64,000 nt of DNA from Seongchinamella unica (GTDB taxonomy: Bacteria; Pseudomonadota; Gammaproteobacteria; Pseudomonadales; Halieaceae), in NCBI RefSeq assembly GCF_004354085.1, contig NZ_SMSE01000001.1, positions 481,335-545,334 on the forward strand, given 5' to 3'. Positions within the stretch are counted from its first letter, which is position 1. Each line of letters begins with the position of its first letter. A program made the translations under genes and the position numbers. The notes below the pieces were generated by a model. The model did not search any database, was not told the DNA's origin, and was given only the letters and a program-made list of their open reading frames with translations. Shown here piece by piece: positions 48,779-56,673 of this stretch.

Positions 48779-51700
48779 TCAGACGGTCACTTCCAGCGCC
48801 GCCCGGTAGACCGCATCGTGTTTACTGGCGAGTATGGCCGGGTCAAATTTCCCGGCCGCCCCCGGCACCGCGTCCTGCATTGCCTTGTAGTTTTCCCCGG
48901 CGGTGAGTAATACCGTCAACAGGTCGACCATGGCGGGGATGTCAATCTTATCACCATCCAGGGGAACGACGGCGCCCGCCATCCCCTGGGGGCCGTCCAG
49001 CATGCGGGCGATCTCTCCCAGCTCGGTGGCAAGGAAAGGCACCCCTGACTGCAGGCACTCAATAATTACCAGCGGAAAACTTTCGCCGCGGAATTTCGAC
49101 GGCAGAAAGCCCAGGTCCGCCACCGCAAAGTACCCACGGACATTGCGCTGGAAACCTTCCAGGTGCACGTGCGCGGGCAGCGCTTCGGTTTTCAGCCGGT
49201 CATACTCGGGCCCATCGCCCACCAACAGCAGGTGCAGATCCCTGCCGGTAAGGCGACGGGCCCGGTCTACCACCTCAATCGCTTCGCGCCAGCCTTTCTC
49301 TTCCATGGCCCGACTGACCAGGGTGAGGACAAACGCGTCCTCGGGGATCCCCAGCGCGCTGCGCTGCAGTGGCTCGAAATCGGCCAGTTCCAGGGCATTG
49401 TCGATACGTTCCAGCCGGGCATAGTCCAGCAACTGGTGACGGCGGATGGCGTCGAGGTTCTTCTCCGCCACATAGATCAGCCGGGCGCTGCGTTTGACCA
49501 GCCTGGGCAGAATCGGCTTGAGGTCGTATTCATTGATGGTTTCGTACATCCCGTGCAGGGTCACCACCGTCTTGCAGTCCACATCCTCGGGCAGAATATC
49601 CAGGATAGTGCTGTCCATCCAGGCGTGGTGGGAGTGAATCACCTCGATGTCAAAATCGGCGATAATGCGTTCCAGCTGGCTGAAATCCGAGACGATCGGT
49701 ATATCGGCTCGCAGCCGGCGCCGCACGCCTTCCAGCCTCGGCTCCCGGTCACAGTCCAGATAGGTCACGTTGTAGCCGCTACCTTTCATGATATTGGCGA
49801 GACTCACCGGGAAAGTCTCTCCCCCGCCGGAGCAGAAGGCGTAAGACGCCATCAGCAGGTTCGGGGCGCGCCGGGCCTCGCCCTCGGCAATCCGGGCGAG
49901 GCTGAAGCAGGATTCCAGCGCCTCGTCGCTGTAGTCTCCGCGGGTCTCCCGCCAGTGAATTTCCAGATTGTCCCGCAGGGTCTCGAAGACCGAGTCGGGC
50001 ACCTCGAAATATCGCTGTACGGTGCGGGCTACCAGTTCGTGTTCACGGTAAAAAGCGTCCTGCGAGTAGGAACCGACCGAGGTGTTTTCACCGTGGATCC
50101 GGTAGTAATTACAGGCCTCCGGTGAGTAAGCCAGCATGCCACCACGCAACAGGTGCAGGTACAACACCCAGTCGCCGCAGGTTTTCATCTGCCGCCATTC
50201 GGGGTCTGCCAGTATCTCCAGCTGGCGGGGGGTGCGGAACAGCGCTGAGCTGACGTTGGGCACGATGTTCTTGACCGCGAAAGCCTCGCGAACAATCTGT
50301 GGGCCGGTCGCCAGGATGGTGTGATTCCAGCGCTGGGGGTCGATGTCGTGCAGATACTCATTGATGGACCAGATCTGCCGTTCGCCTTCGCCATCCATGA
50401 ACACGGTACGGGCATAGGCCAGCATGATGGCCTCATTTTCAAAATAGGGCACCAGTGTGGCGAGGAAGTTTTCGGTACACCAGTCGTCACTCTCGGCGAT
50501 CCAGACGATGTCTCCGCGGGCCAGGTTGAGCCCCCGCTCCCACTGGTGAAATACACCGCCGGAGTTCTCCTCGTTGATCACCAGCGTCGACTTGTCCGGG
50601 TAGCGCTGGTGGTATTTCCGCAGCAGGTCGGCGCTTGCGTCGGTCGAGGCGTCATCCAGCAGAATAACCTCGAAGTGCTCATAGGTCTGGGAGAAAATCG
50701 ATTCCAGCCGCAACTCAAGGTAGTCGGCATGGTTGTAATTGGGCACGATCACGCTGACCAGCGGGGCGAACTCCTCAGTTGCTTCCCGCTGCTGGTACAG
50801 CATTGGCGATAACAGGCCACTACTTTGTGGCGTGTGCAAATCCCTCGGGGCTACCCCGAACAGGCGATTGGCCAGGCGAAAGACCGGCCGCACCAGCCGC
50901 CGGATGGTCCAGGCAACACCGGGATGGCGCAGGCTCATACGGTGGTAGACCAGGATGGCTTTCAGGCGGAACTGCACCCAGTTACGGGCAAGCGAATCCC
51001 GCAACCGCTGCAGCCTGAAGCTGAGACTGCGCAGCGGCCGGGTCAGCTTCCAGGAGGTGGAATTTTCCATCTGCCGGACCCGCTCGATAAACTCATCCCG
51101 CTGGTCGAGATAAAGGTCACGTTCCCCGCTCAGTTGCAGCGTTTCAGTCTCCAGCTGGCTCTTTTGCTCGTTGAGCTCCACCATGCCGAGCCGGTTCGCC
51201 TCGGCGATCTCCGCCAGGCGGGCAATCTCGGACTCCTGCGCGTCCAACTGCTGCCGCAGCGCCCGGGTACCCTGTTGCGCGTTGGCAAGCTCATCGCGCA
51301 GCGGGCTTACAACCTGCTGGTGCTCCGCCTGCATGCGTTCGCCGTTGTCCTTGAGTTCCGCCACCTGCTGCTCACAATCGGCAAGCACTTCCGCGGACCG
51401 GGTCAGCGCCAGCCGGTCTTCCCGGGCAGATTCGCTAAGGCGTGAAAACGCGGGGGCGACAATATCGCTGATGCGCTGGCGGGTATCGTCCCGCTCGTAA
51501 ATCCACCGGCACTGGTCAATGACGCCGGGCAGAGTAGCCCTGGCCTCGCCTGACAGCTCACGGGCACACCCCCACAACTCCAGCAGTTCGGGGAATGCCC
51601 TGGCCAGTTCACTGCGCGCTTCTTCAGTGGCGCTGCTGCGGTACAGCGCCGGGTCCACGAAGCTGTCGCAGAACTCCGCTGCCACAGCCGGGTCGGGCTG

Positions 51701-52342
51701 CAGGCCGGTAAAGCCCGCCAGCGCCGGCAGCACCTGTTGCGGCTCGGTCAGTAGCGCCTCGTATGAGAGGTAGAACACCGGCAAGTCCCTGCTGGCCAGC
51801 AGGGACTGTGCCGTGAGCGAAAACCACAGCGCCGCGCCCTCCGGCAGGCGCCTGCCAAACTCGTAAAAGTCCCGGTTCGACGCGGCCCGCCGCTGCTGGG
51901 ACAGGGCAACCTCCACCGGGTTCCTGAGGGTATGCAGGTAGAAAATGTTTTCCCTGGCGTAACCGGAATCGACCAACACCGCGTCCCAGAACGGCAGCAG
52001 CTGGCAGATGCGGGGATCCTTGATGACCGCAACCGCGGCCTCGCCATAGATGCCGGCAACGAGGTCGCGGGCTGTATCCCGCCAGCCCCCCACGTCTCTG
52101 TCGGCAAGCGCGGCGGCGCCATCAAACAAGGGGTTGTCCCAGCTACCGCCCAGTTCGGCGAGCAGGGCGTTGTTGAATGCCACGATGTCCGGGTGCTCGA
52201 AGAAGCCCTTGCGGTTTTCCTCGTTGGCGTAGTGCTCACCCAGGCAGACGTCAGCCCCGAGGGCTTCGGTGGCCGCGGCACAGAGTGAGGTGCCGGACCT
52301 GTGTGCGCCAAGGACGACGATCAGTTTTCGGGGATTTGCCAT
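48779..52342 (-). CDS. Multidomain sulfotransferase / GT2 / GT4 glycan-building protein
   Basis: An 1187-residue soluble protein with three predicted enzymes. Residues 1-250 are a sulfotransferase-like domain with loop VVLGAHRSGTSLC at 9-21 and LHTLRNPVEVALSQQ near 136. A coiled coil runs from about 300 to 425. Residues about 525-760 are a family 2 glycosyltransferase (VSVIVPNYNHADYLELRL, LLDDASTD, ESDDWCTENF). Residues about 827-1180 are a family 4 GT-B glycosyltransferase with SGGGETFP, VSRAMEEKGWREAI and the FRGESFPLVIIE nucleotide-sugar motif. Such fusions are typical of sulfated or rhamnose-type surface polysaccharide loci. Acceptor and sugars cannot be inferred. Confidence 0.85.
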   Translation of the reverse strand: MANPRKLIVVLGAHRSGTSLCAAATEALGADVCLGEHYANEENRKGFFEHPDIVAFNNALLAELGGSWDNPLFDGAAALADRDVGGWRDTARDLVAGIYGEAAVAVIKDPRICQLLPFWDAVLVDSGYARENIFYLHTLRNPVEVALSQQRRAASNRDFYEFGRRLPEGAALWFSLTAQSLLASRDLPVFYLSYEALLTEPQQVLPALAGFTGLQPDPAVAAEFCDSFVDPALYRSSATEEARSELARAFPELLELWGCARELSGEARATLPGVIDQCRWIYERDDTRQRISDIVAPAFSRLSESAREDRLALTRSAEVLADCEQQVAELKDNGERMQAEHQQVVSPLRDELANAQQGTRALRQQLDAQESEIARLAEIAEANRLGMVELNEQKSQLETETLQLSGERDLYLDQRDEFIERVRQMENSTSWKLTRPLRSLSFRLQRLRDSLARNWVQFRLKAILVYHRMSLRHPGVAWTIRRLVRPVFRLANRLFGVAPRDLHTPQSSGLLSPMLYQQREATEEFAPLVSVIVPNYNHADYLELRLESIFSQTYEHFEVILLDDASTDASADLLRKYHQRYPDKSTLVINEENSGGVFHQWERGLNLARGDIVWIAESDDWCTENFLATLVPYFENEAIMLAYARTVFMDGEGERQIWSINEYLHDIDPQRWNHTILATGPQIVREAFAVKNIVPNVSSALFRTPRQLEILADPEWRQMKTCGDWVLYLHLLRGGMLAYSPEACNYYRIHGENTSVGSYSQDAFYREHELVARTVQRYFEVPDSVFETLRDNLEIHWRETRGDYSDEALESCFSLARIAEGEARRAPNLLMASYAFCSGGGETFPVSLANIMKGSGYNVTYLDCDREPRLEGVRRRLRADIPIVSDFSQLERIIADFDIEVIHSHHAWMDSTILDILPEDVDCKTVVTLHGMYETINEYDLKPILPRLVKRSARLIYVAEKNLDAIRRHQLLDYARLERIDNALELADFEPLQRSALGIPEDAFVLTLVSRAMEEKGWREAIEVVDRARRLTGRDLHLLLVGDGPEYDRLKTEALPAHVHLEGFQRNVRGYFAVADLGFLPSKFRGESFPLVIIECLQSGVPFLATELGEIARMLDGPQGMAGAVVPLDGDKIDIPAMVDLLTVLLTAGENYKAMQDAVPGAAGKFDPAILASKHDAVYRAALEVTV

Positions 52343-52409
52343 TCGAATCCAAAGTAATCCGGGCTACTTTACGTCCGGTAATATTCGGCCGCCATTATAC
52401 GCACATAGC

Positions 52410-53339
52410 CTAGACTTTTTTTAGAATTGTCGCGCAAAGCAGACCCAAATTTCCCCAGAACGTCTGCGTGTAAAGACCGATAGTCCTCAACCCGGAAAGT
52501 CGCTTTATAACGCCTTCTTGACGCCATTGTTTGAATACGAGTAACAAATCGCGATTGTGTGTCTCAAGCAACTCGGCACAGGCCTCCAGGGCGGCAATAT
52601 TGCGGTCATTCCAGCAGCGATTTCTGCCGCCCAGAACACCCAAATATCGACTTATACGTCGTCCCATTCCGGTATTCGCCCCGATCTGGTTACCGGCGTG
52701 CTGCCGGTAACTCACGTAGGGCTGCGGATCATAAATCACCTTACCGCCGGCACCGCTGATCAGCAGGTAAGCCCACCAGTCATGGCTGACAGCGTCCCGT
52801 ATCCCGGCCCTGAGCAACAAAGTTCGCGCGGGATCATTCATGACCATGGTATTGCCTCCGCCGATATTCTGTATCAGGGCATTGGCGAAAGCGGCTTTTT
52901 TCCTGAACAGGGGAGACAGGCCGGTGACCTGGCCTGTTACGGACAGTGACCGCGTTCTACCACAATATAAGGTGGCCAGGCGATCATCGGATTGCTGCAT
53001 TTTTGCTATCGCCCGGGTCAGCTTGTCGCTATCCCAGATATCATCCTGGTCCGCGAAGCAATAGTAGTCAGCGACAATATTTTCATCACAAAGGAGGGAG
53101 AGAAAATTCTTCGCAGACCCGCTGGCCGGCCCCTGGCGCAAATGCAGCCCAGGGGATTTGTTCGACCGGGCTATCGCTTGCAGCATTTCCCAGGTGCCGT
53201 CGGTTGAAGCGTCATCAGAGACGAATAAATTGACTGAGACACCCTGCTGTCGGTCAATTGATTCCAGTTGCTCGGCCAAAAAGTCGCTGCCATTATGGGT
53301 GCACAGCAGGACAGCGACTTCTGGTTTGCTGCCGGTCAC
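52410..53339 (-). CDS. Family 2 glycosyltransferase, rhamnosyltransferase-like (GTG start)
   Basis: A 309-residue GT-A enzyme with VAVLLCTHNGSDFLAEQLESI, SDDASTDGTW, the DXD-type CFADQDDIWDSDKL, and HDWWAYLL near residue 187, a combination frequent in rhamnosyltransferases of O-antigen and capsule loci. The C-terminus is basic with a hydrophobic stretch (LGLLCATILKKV) that may touch the membrane. The GTG start overlaps the upstream PPIase stop as GTGA. A gap of about 67 bases precedes the next gene. Confidence 0.87.
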   Translation of the reverse strand: MTGSKPEVAVLLCTHNGSDFLAEQLESIDRQQGVSVNLFVSDDASTDGTWEMLQAIARSNKSPGLHLRQGPASGSAKNFLSLLCDENIVADYYCFADQDDIWDSDKLTRAIAKMQQSDDRLATLYCGRTRSLSVTGQVTGLSPLFRKKAAFANALIQNIGGGNTMVMNDPARTLLLRAGIRDAVSHDWWAYLLISGAGGKVIYDPQPYVSYRQHAGNQIGANTGMGRRISRYLGVLGGRNRCWNDRNIAALEACAELLETHNRDLLLVFKQWRQEGVIKRLSGLRTIGLYTQTFWGNLGLLCATILKKV

Positions 53340-54244
53340 TCCTGTTTGGCGTAGGGCGCCAGGATTGCTTCAACCGCCTCGTGGTCGATGATGACATCAT
53401 CAGACATGTTGAACTGCCCGACATAGTCCTTCATCGCCAACTGGATGTATTCAGCCTCCAACTCTTTGACGATGTCGTCCTTTACATCCTCGAACGACTT
53501 GTAGGATTGCTCCTGGATTCCGTCGAGGCGAATAATATGGATGCCGAATTCGGTTTGCACCAGTTCCGAGTAATCGCCTATTTTCTCGATGGTGAATAGC
53601 CCCTCGGTGTAGGGCGGTGTCACGCCTATTTCGCCAAACTTCAGCCAGCGGTCAAATTTGCCCTGTTTCTCGGCGGCGCCCGGTTCGCCGGAATAGGTTT
53701 CCACCATCTCGACAAAGTCAGCGCCCTCGCGCAGCTGGTCCAGTACTCCCTGGGCCTTCACCAGCAAGTCATCTCTCACCACCCCTGGCGGGGCCGAAAA
53801 AAGTATGTGGGACGAAATACGGCGTTCCGGAATCAACGCATACTTATCACGATTGAGGGTGTACTGCTCTTGCGCCAGTTCGGTAAAGTCAGGGACTTCC
53901 ACCTGATCGCGATACCAGCGCAAGGCAAAATCCCGCTGGTAGGCTTCGAGGCCCAGCCGGTACTGCCAGGTGACATCCGGGTCCTGTTCGGCAATGTTTT
54001 CCGCCTCGGCGGCCAGTTTCTTGTTGGCCAGAGACAGGTTAAGCAATTCGAGCCGGTCTCCGTCGTCGCCAATCGCCGAATCCCGCATCTGCTGGGTCCA
54101 GCGACTCACCAGATAGGCAAGCTCGCTTTCGGTTAATGCGAATTCGCCATCCTGCACGACAATATTCTGCGCCATGGCAGGCAGGGCTGGAACTACCAGC
54201 AGCAGGGCACTAAAAAGACACTTCAACATGTTCATCTGCAGCAA
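53336..54244 (-). CDS. Periplasmic parvulin-type peptidyl-prolyl isomerase
   Basis: A 302-residue exported folding factor. It has a signal peptide ending LPAMAQ, an N-terminal helical region (about 30-135) and a parvulin domain (about 140-245) with RRISSHILFSAP, VETYSGEPGAAEKQG and TEFGIHIIRLDGI. The family includes SurA and PrsA; similar genes occur in exopolysaccharide loci. The first codon as given is TTG with GGGAG five bases ahead; an ATG three codons later (54233-54235) also works and leaves a good signal peptide. It heads the glycan gene run. Confidence 0.85.
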   Translation of the reverse strand: MLQMNMLKCLFSALLLVVPALPAMAQNIVVQDGEFALTESELAYLVSRWTQQMRDSAIGDDGDRLELLNLSLANKKLAAEAENIAEQDPDVTWQYRLGLEAYQRDFALRWYRDQVEVPDFTELAQEQYTLNRDKYALIPERRISSHILFSAPPGVVRDDLLVKAQGVLDQLREGADFVEMVETYSGEPGAAEKQGKFDRWLKFGEIGVTPPYTEGLFTIEKIGDYSELVQTEFGIHIIRLDGIQEQSYKSFEDVKDDIVKELEAEYIQLAMKDYVGQFNMSDDVIIDHEAVEAILAPYAKQE

Positions 54245-54275
54245 CTATGCTCCCAGTTTCATAAAATCACACGAT

Positions 54276-54304
54276 AAAAAAAGCCGACACCCGAAGGTGT
54301 CGGC
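54276..54304 (-). terminator. Intrinsic terminator of the 519-residue secreted protein gene
   Basis: Perfect nine-base stem GCCGACACC (54283-54291) with GGTGTCGGC (54296-54304) around CGAA, followed on the minus strand by seven T residues. It lies about 30 bases before the PPIase gene, which has no obvious promoter of its own, so partial read-through may drive the glycan genes. Confidence 0.92.
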
Positions 54305-54332
54305 TCTTGATACTACGCTTTACTACCCGTGT

Positions 54333-55892
54333 TTACGGAGCAGACTGCACACGGCTGTGCTCAACGATACGGCCGTAGTTGGAACCCGGGTTCGCAGCGA
54401 ATGCACGCTGCCAGGCCACGAAGCCAACAATCGGGGTATCACCGATAGCACGGTCCATACAGTTATACGCCTGAGCGTTAAAGTCGATGTCACAGATCAT
54501 CAGGTTGCTATCCGCAGGCTCTGTTGACAGGCTCGCCCAACCAAACTTGGCGCCATCCGGAGTATCTACAGAGATGGTTACCGGCGCGTTCAGCACAGGC
54601 GACTCACCCCACTGAATGACGTTAACTTCGTCCTTCAGCGCCTTGGGAGTAGAGATTACCGGAGGCTGGGGAGACACAACCAGGTCACCTTCCTCAACGA
54701 CAATGCCCTGCTCTTCACGATCGTAGACATCGAATGTGGCTGTCAGCGGAATATCGCGGAAGTCACAAGGAACCACGTCACCAACCGGAGAAGTCGGGTT
54801 AGCCGCATTGGCGATATCGGCTGCGGTTTGACGCAGACAGGCATCAGGACCTTCTGTGAGGTAAGCACCCAACGCGAGCATGGTGTACTGGCCCGGGATG
54901 GTAACAACCCAGTCAGTGTCCACAGTCGCACCCAGGGCTTCGATGGTGTTCTTGGACCAGTCGTTGATCAGCGCTTCTGTACCCAGAATCGCACGCAGTT
55001 CATTGTACTTACCGCGAGGGGTACCAGCTGCGCCTGTAACGAAATCCAGAGGCGCACCACCGTTCAGGTCGGGATGGTCAAAGCCCTGGAAGTCACCAGA
55101 GAAGATACCCTGCTGCTGGTTGGTCATTGCTGGACCATCCATGAACCCTGCAATGTGGATGGCGTTGTCACCGAATTCCACGCCAGTTTCGTCGGACTTG
55201 ATGAAGTAGGACACCTTCAATGAGTCAGCGGATGCCACGTAGGAAGTGGCCTCCAGAACCTCACCGGCTGCTGTAGTGGTGAACTGGTGAGTCGTCTCAG
55301 AGTCGATCACCCCGCGGTCTGTCAGATCCGCAACGCCTGTCCCAAGTACGTTGGCGAAGAAGTTATCGCGAACGTCATCACAGTTGGCGGGAACGCCGTC
55401 AGCGCCATGCTTGGCGGCCTTGGCGATCGGCGCAGTTTCGCTGTCAGGCGAACCCATGCTGATGATTTCGATGTAACCAGTTTCCGCGCCTTCGCGATAG
55501 ATCGGAGGCATGGTGAACTTGTTGTCGCCAGTGTTGTAGTCCGGTGCCGTACAGCTGTTGTCGTTGGATGTCCAGGTGATGTCATCACCGTCCAAGCCAA
55601 TGAAACCGGTGTACACGTCCTGCGGAGACAGGACAACGTTAAAGTCCAGGGCATCCATCGAGTCAACAGCGCGACGGAAGCGGAACTTCAGCACCTGGGT
55701 CTGATCGGAAGTGTTGATGATGTTAACACCGGTGGCATAACCATCCATCACGGTGTAGTAGGGGACGATTGCCAGGTCACCGAGTTCGGTTTCTGAGGCA
55801 ACAGTCGCTTGGGCGCTTACCGCGCCCGCGTAGCCAGCGGAGGCCGCAGCAACTGCTGCTGCCAGGCCAAGAGGCTTAAAGTTTACGTTCAT
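54333..55892 (-). CDS. Secreted protein of unknown function
   Basis: A 519-residue exported protein with a clear Sec signal (about residues 1-27, ending AVSAQ) and an acidic, threonine- and glycine-rich mature part with several cysteines. The mature start AIVPYYTVMDGYATGVNIINTSDQTQVLKFRFRR is of a type I associate with uncharacterised marine gammaproteobacterial surface proteins. No enzymatic motif, anchor or barrel signature is visible. A good promoter, an AGGAG site seven bases before the ATG and a strong terminator suggest a monocistronic, well-expressed gene. It may use the neighbouring type II system for export, which is inference only. Confidence 0.8.
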   Translation of the reverse strand: MNVNFKPLGLAAAVAAASAGYAGAVSAQATVASETELGDLAIVPYYTVMDGYATGVNIINTSDQTQVLKFRFRRAVDSMDALDFNVVLSPQDVYTGFIGLDGDDITWTSNDNSCTAPDYNTGDNKFTMPPIYREGAETGYIEIISMGSPDSETAPIAKAAKHGADGVPANCDDVRDNFFANVLGTGVADLTDRGVIDSETTHQFTTTAAGEVLEATSYVASADSLKVSYFIKSDETGVEFGDNAIHIAGFMDGPAMTNQQQGIFSGDFQGFDHPDLNGGAPLDFVTGAAGTPRGKYNELRAILGTEALINDWSKNTIEALGATVDTDWVVTIPGQYTMLALGAYLTEGPDACLRQTAADIANAANPTSPVGDVVPCDFRDIPLTATFDVYDREEQGIVVEEGDLVVSPQPPVISTPKALKDEVNVIQWGESPVLNAPVTISVDTPDGAKFGWASLSTEPADSNLMICDIDFNAQAYNCMDRAIGDTPIVGFVAWQRAFAANPGSNYGRIVEHSRVQSAP

Positions 55893-55948
55893 AAGGAGAC
55901 TCCTAATATTTAGTCTTTTTTACAACAATTTAACACGTTGCTAGCGCT

Positions 55949-55976
55949 ATTATTGCCAGCTGCAGCCAGCTGTCAA
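55949..55976 (-). promoter_or_regulatory. Promoter of the secreted-protein gene
   Basis: Minus-strand TTGACA (55976-55971), 16-base spacer, AATAAT (55954-55949). Start of transcription would be near 55942, leaving a leader of about 50 bases. The spacer includes CTGGCTGCAGCTGG, a partial palindrome that might bind a regulator. Confidence 0.65.
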
Positions 55977-55988
55977 CCTACAAAACAG

Positions 55989-56435
55989 CTAATAGTTGGC
56001 ACCAAACCACCACTCACCGTCGACAAGGATCCACCTCTCGTGCAGTTCGCGGGGCATCGCACCTAACGCTTTAGCCGCTGCAGAGGTTTGTTTGGTTGGC
56101 TTGGACATGACCCGAACCACCACACTCGCTACAGCTGCAGAGGGATCATAGTGAGTTACCTCAATCCCTGTCAACTCCCAGTTCGCCGTATAGGAAAACT
56201 TTTTGACATACAGTTGCTTAGGGAAAACTTCTCTGTAAGCAGGCGAACTGTACTCCCAGGCCTTGCCCCAGTCGTGGGCAATGCGCGCCTGCCAGCGCGC
56301 CTCAACCCGTGCTTCCAGGGTCGCGATCTGCTCAGGCGTCAGCTCAGCGCGTTCGGCACAGCCCCCCAGCCAGAGACCGACAACCACCAGCACAGACCCG
56401 TATACGATACGTAACATACTGTTTTTGTTAACCAT
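55989..56435 (-). CDS. Small putative lipoprotein of unknown function
   Basis: A 148-residue protein with a lipoprotein signal ending GLWLGGC. The mature part (about 120 residues) is a helical segment followed by short strands (HDWGKAWEYSSPAYREVF, YTANWELTGIEVTHY, WILVDGEWWFGANY), reminiscent of NTF2-like folds, but no family could be named. Start is uncertain between ATG 56433-56435 and ATG 56415-56417; neither has a clear ribosome binding site, and the promoter at 56454-56482 would give leaders of about 12 and 30 bases respectively. Confidence 0.75.
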   Translation of the reverse strand: MVNKNSMLRIVYGSVLVVVGLWLGGCAERAELTPEQIATLEARVEARWQARIAHDWGKAWEYSSPAYREVFPKQLYVKKFSYTANWELTGIEVTHYDPSAAVASVVVRVMSKPTKQTSAAAKALGAMPRELHERWILVDGEWWFGANY

Positions 56436-56453
56436 TTGAGAAAAGAGGGCGCG

Positions 56454-56482
56454 ATTATACGCGAATATTCCGCCGCTGTGTA
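56454..56482 (-). promoter_or_regulatory. Promoter of the small lipoprotein gene
   Basis: Minus-strand TACACA (56482-56477), 17-base spacer and a perfect TATAAT (56459-56454). It lies in the roughly 240-base gap after gspD, which otherwise holds only a spurious 72-codon frame. Confidence 0.62.
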
Positions 56483-56673
56483 TGACTCTGGGGGTCACGC
56501 CAGGCCGACGGCGAATTTGTGCAGAGCAGACCACCGTGGGCGAAGCGTGCGGCACCCGCCGTCCGCTGGAATGAGCACGCTGCCACCATCCGATGCATTA
56601 CCGGCTTTGTGCGCCTGCGGGTCGCGCAACTCACGGTTCGTGAAAAGTACCATTTACCGATAAACGGCGCCAA

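Noticed and set aside
56455-56673. 72-codon minus-strand frame right after gspD
   Set aside because: No homology, Arg/Thr-rich composition, and it overlaps the promoter of the lipoprotein gene.
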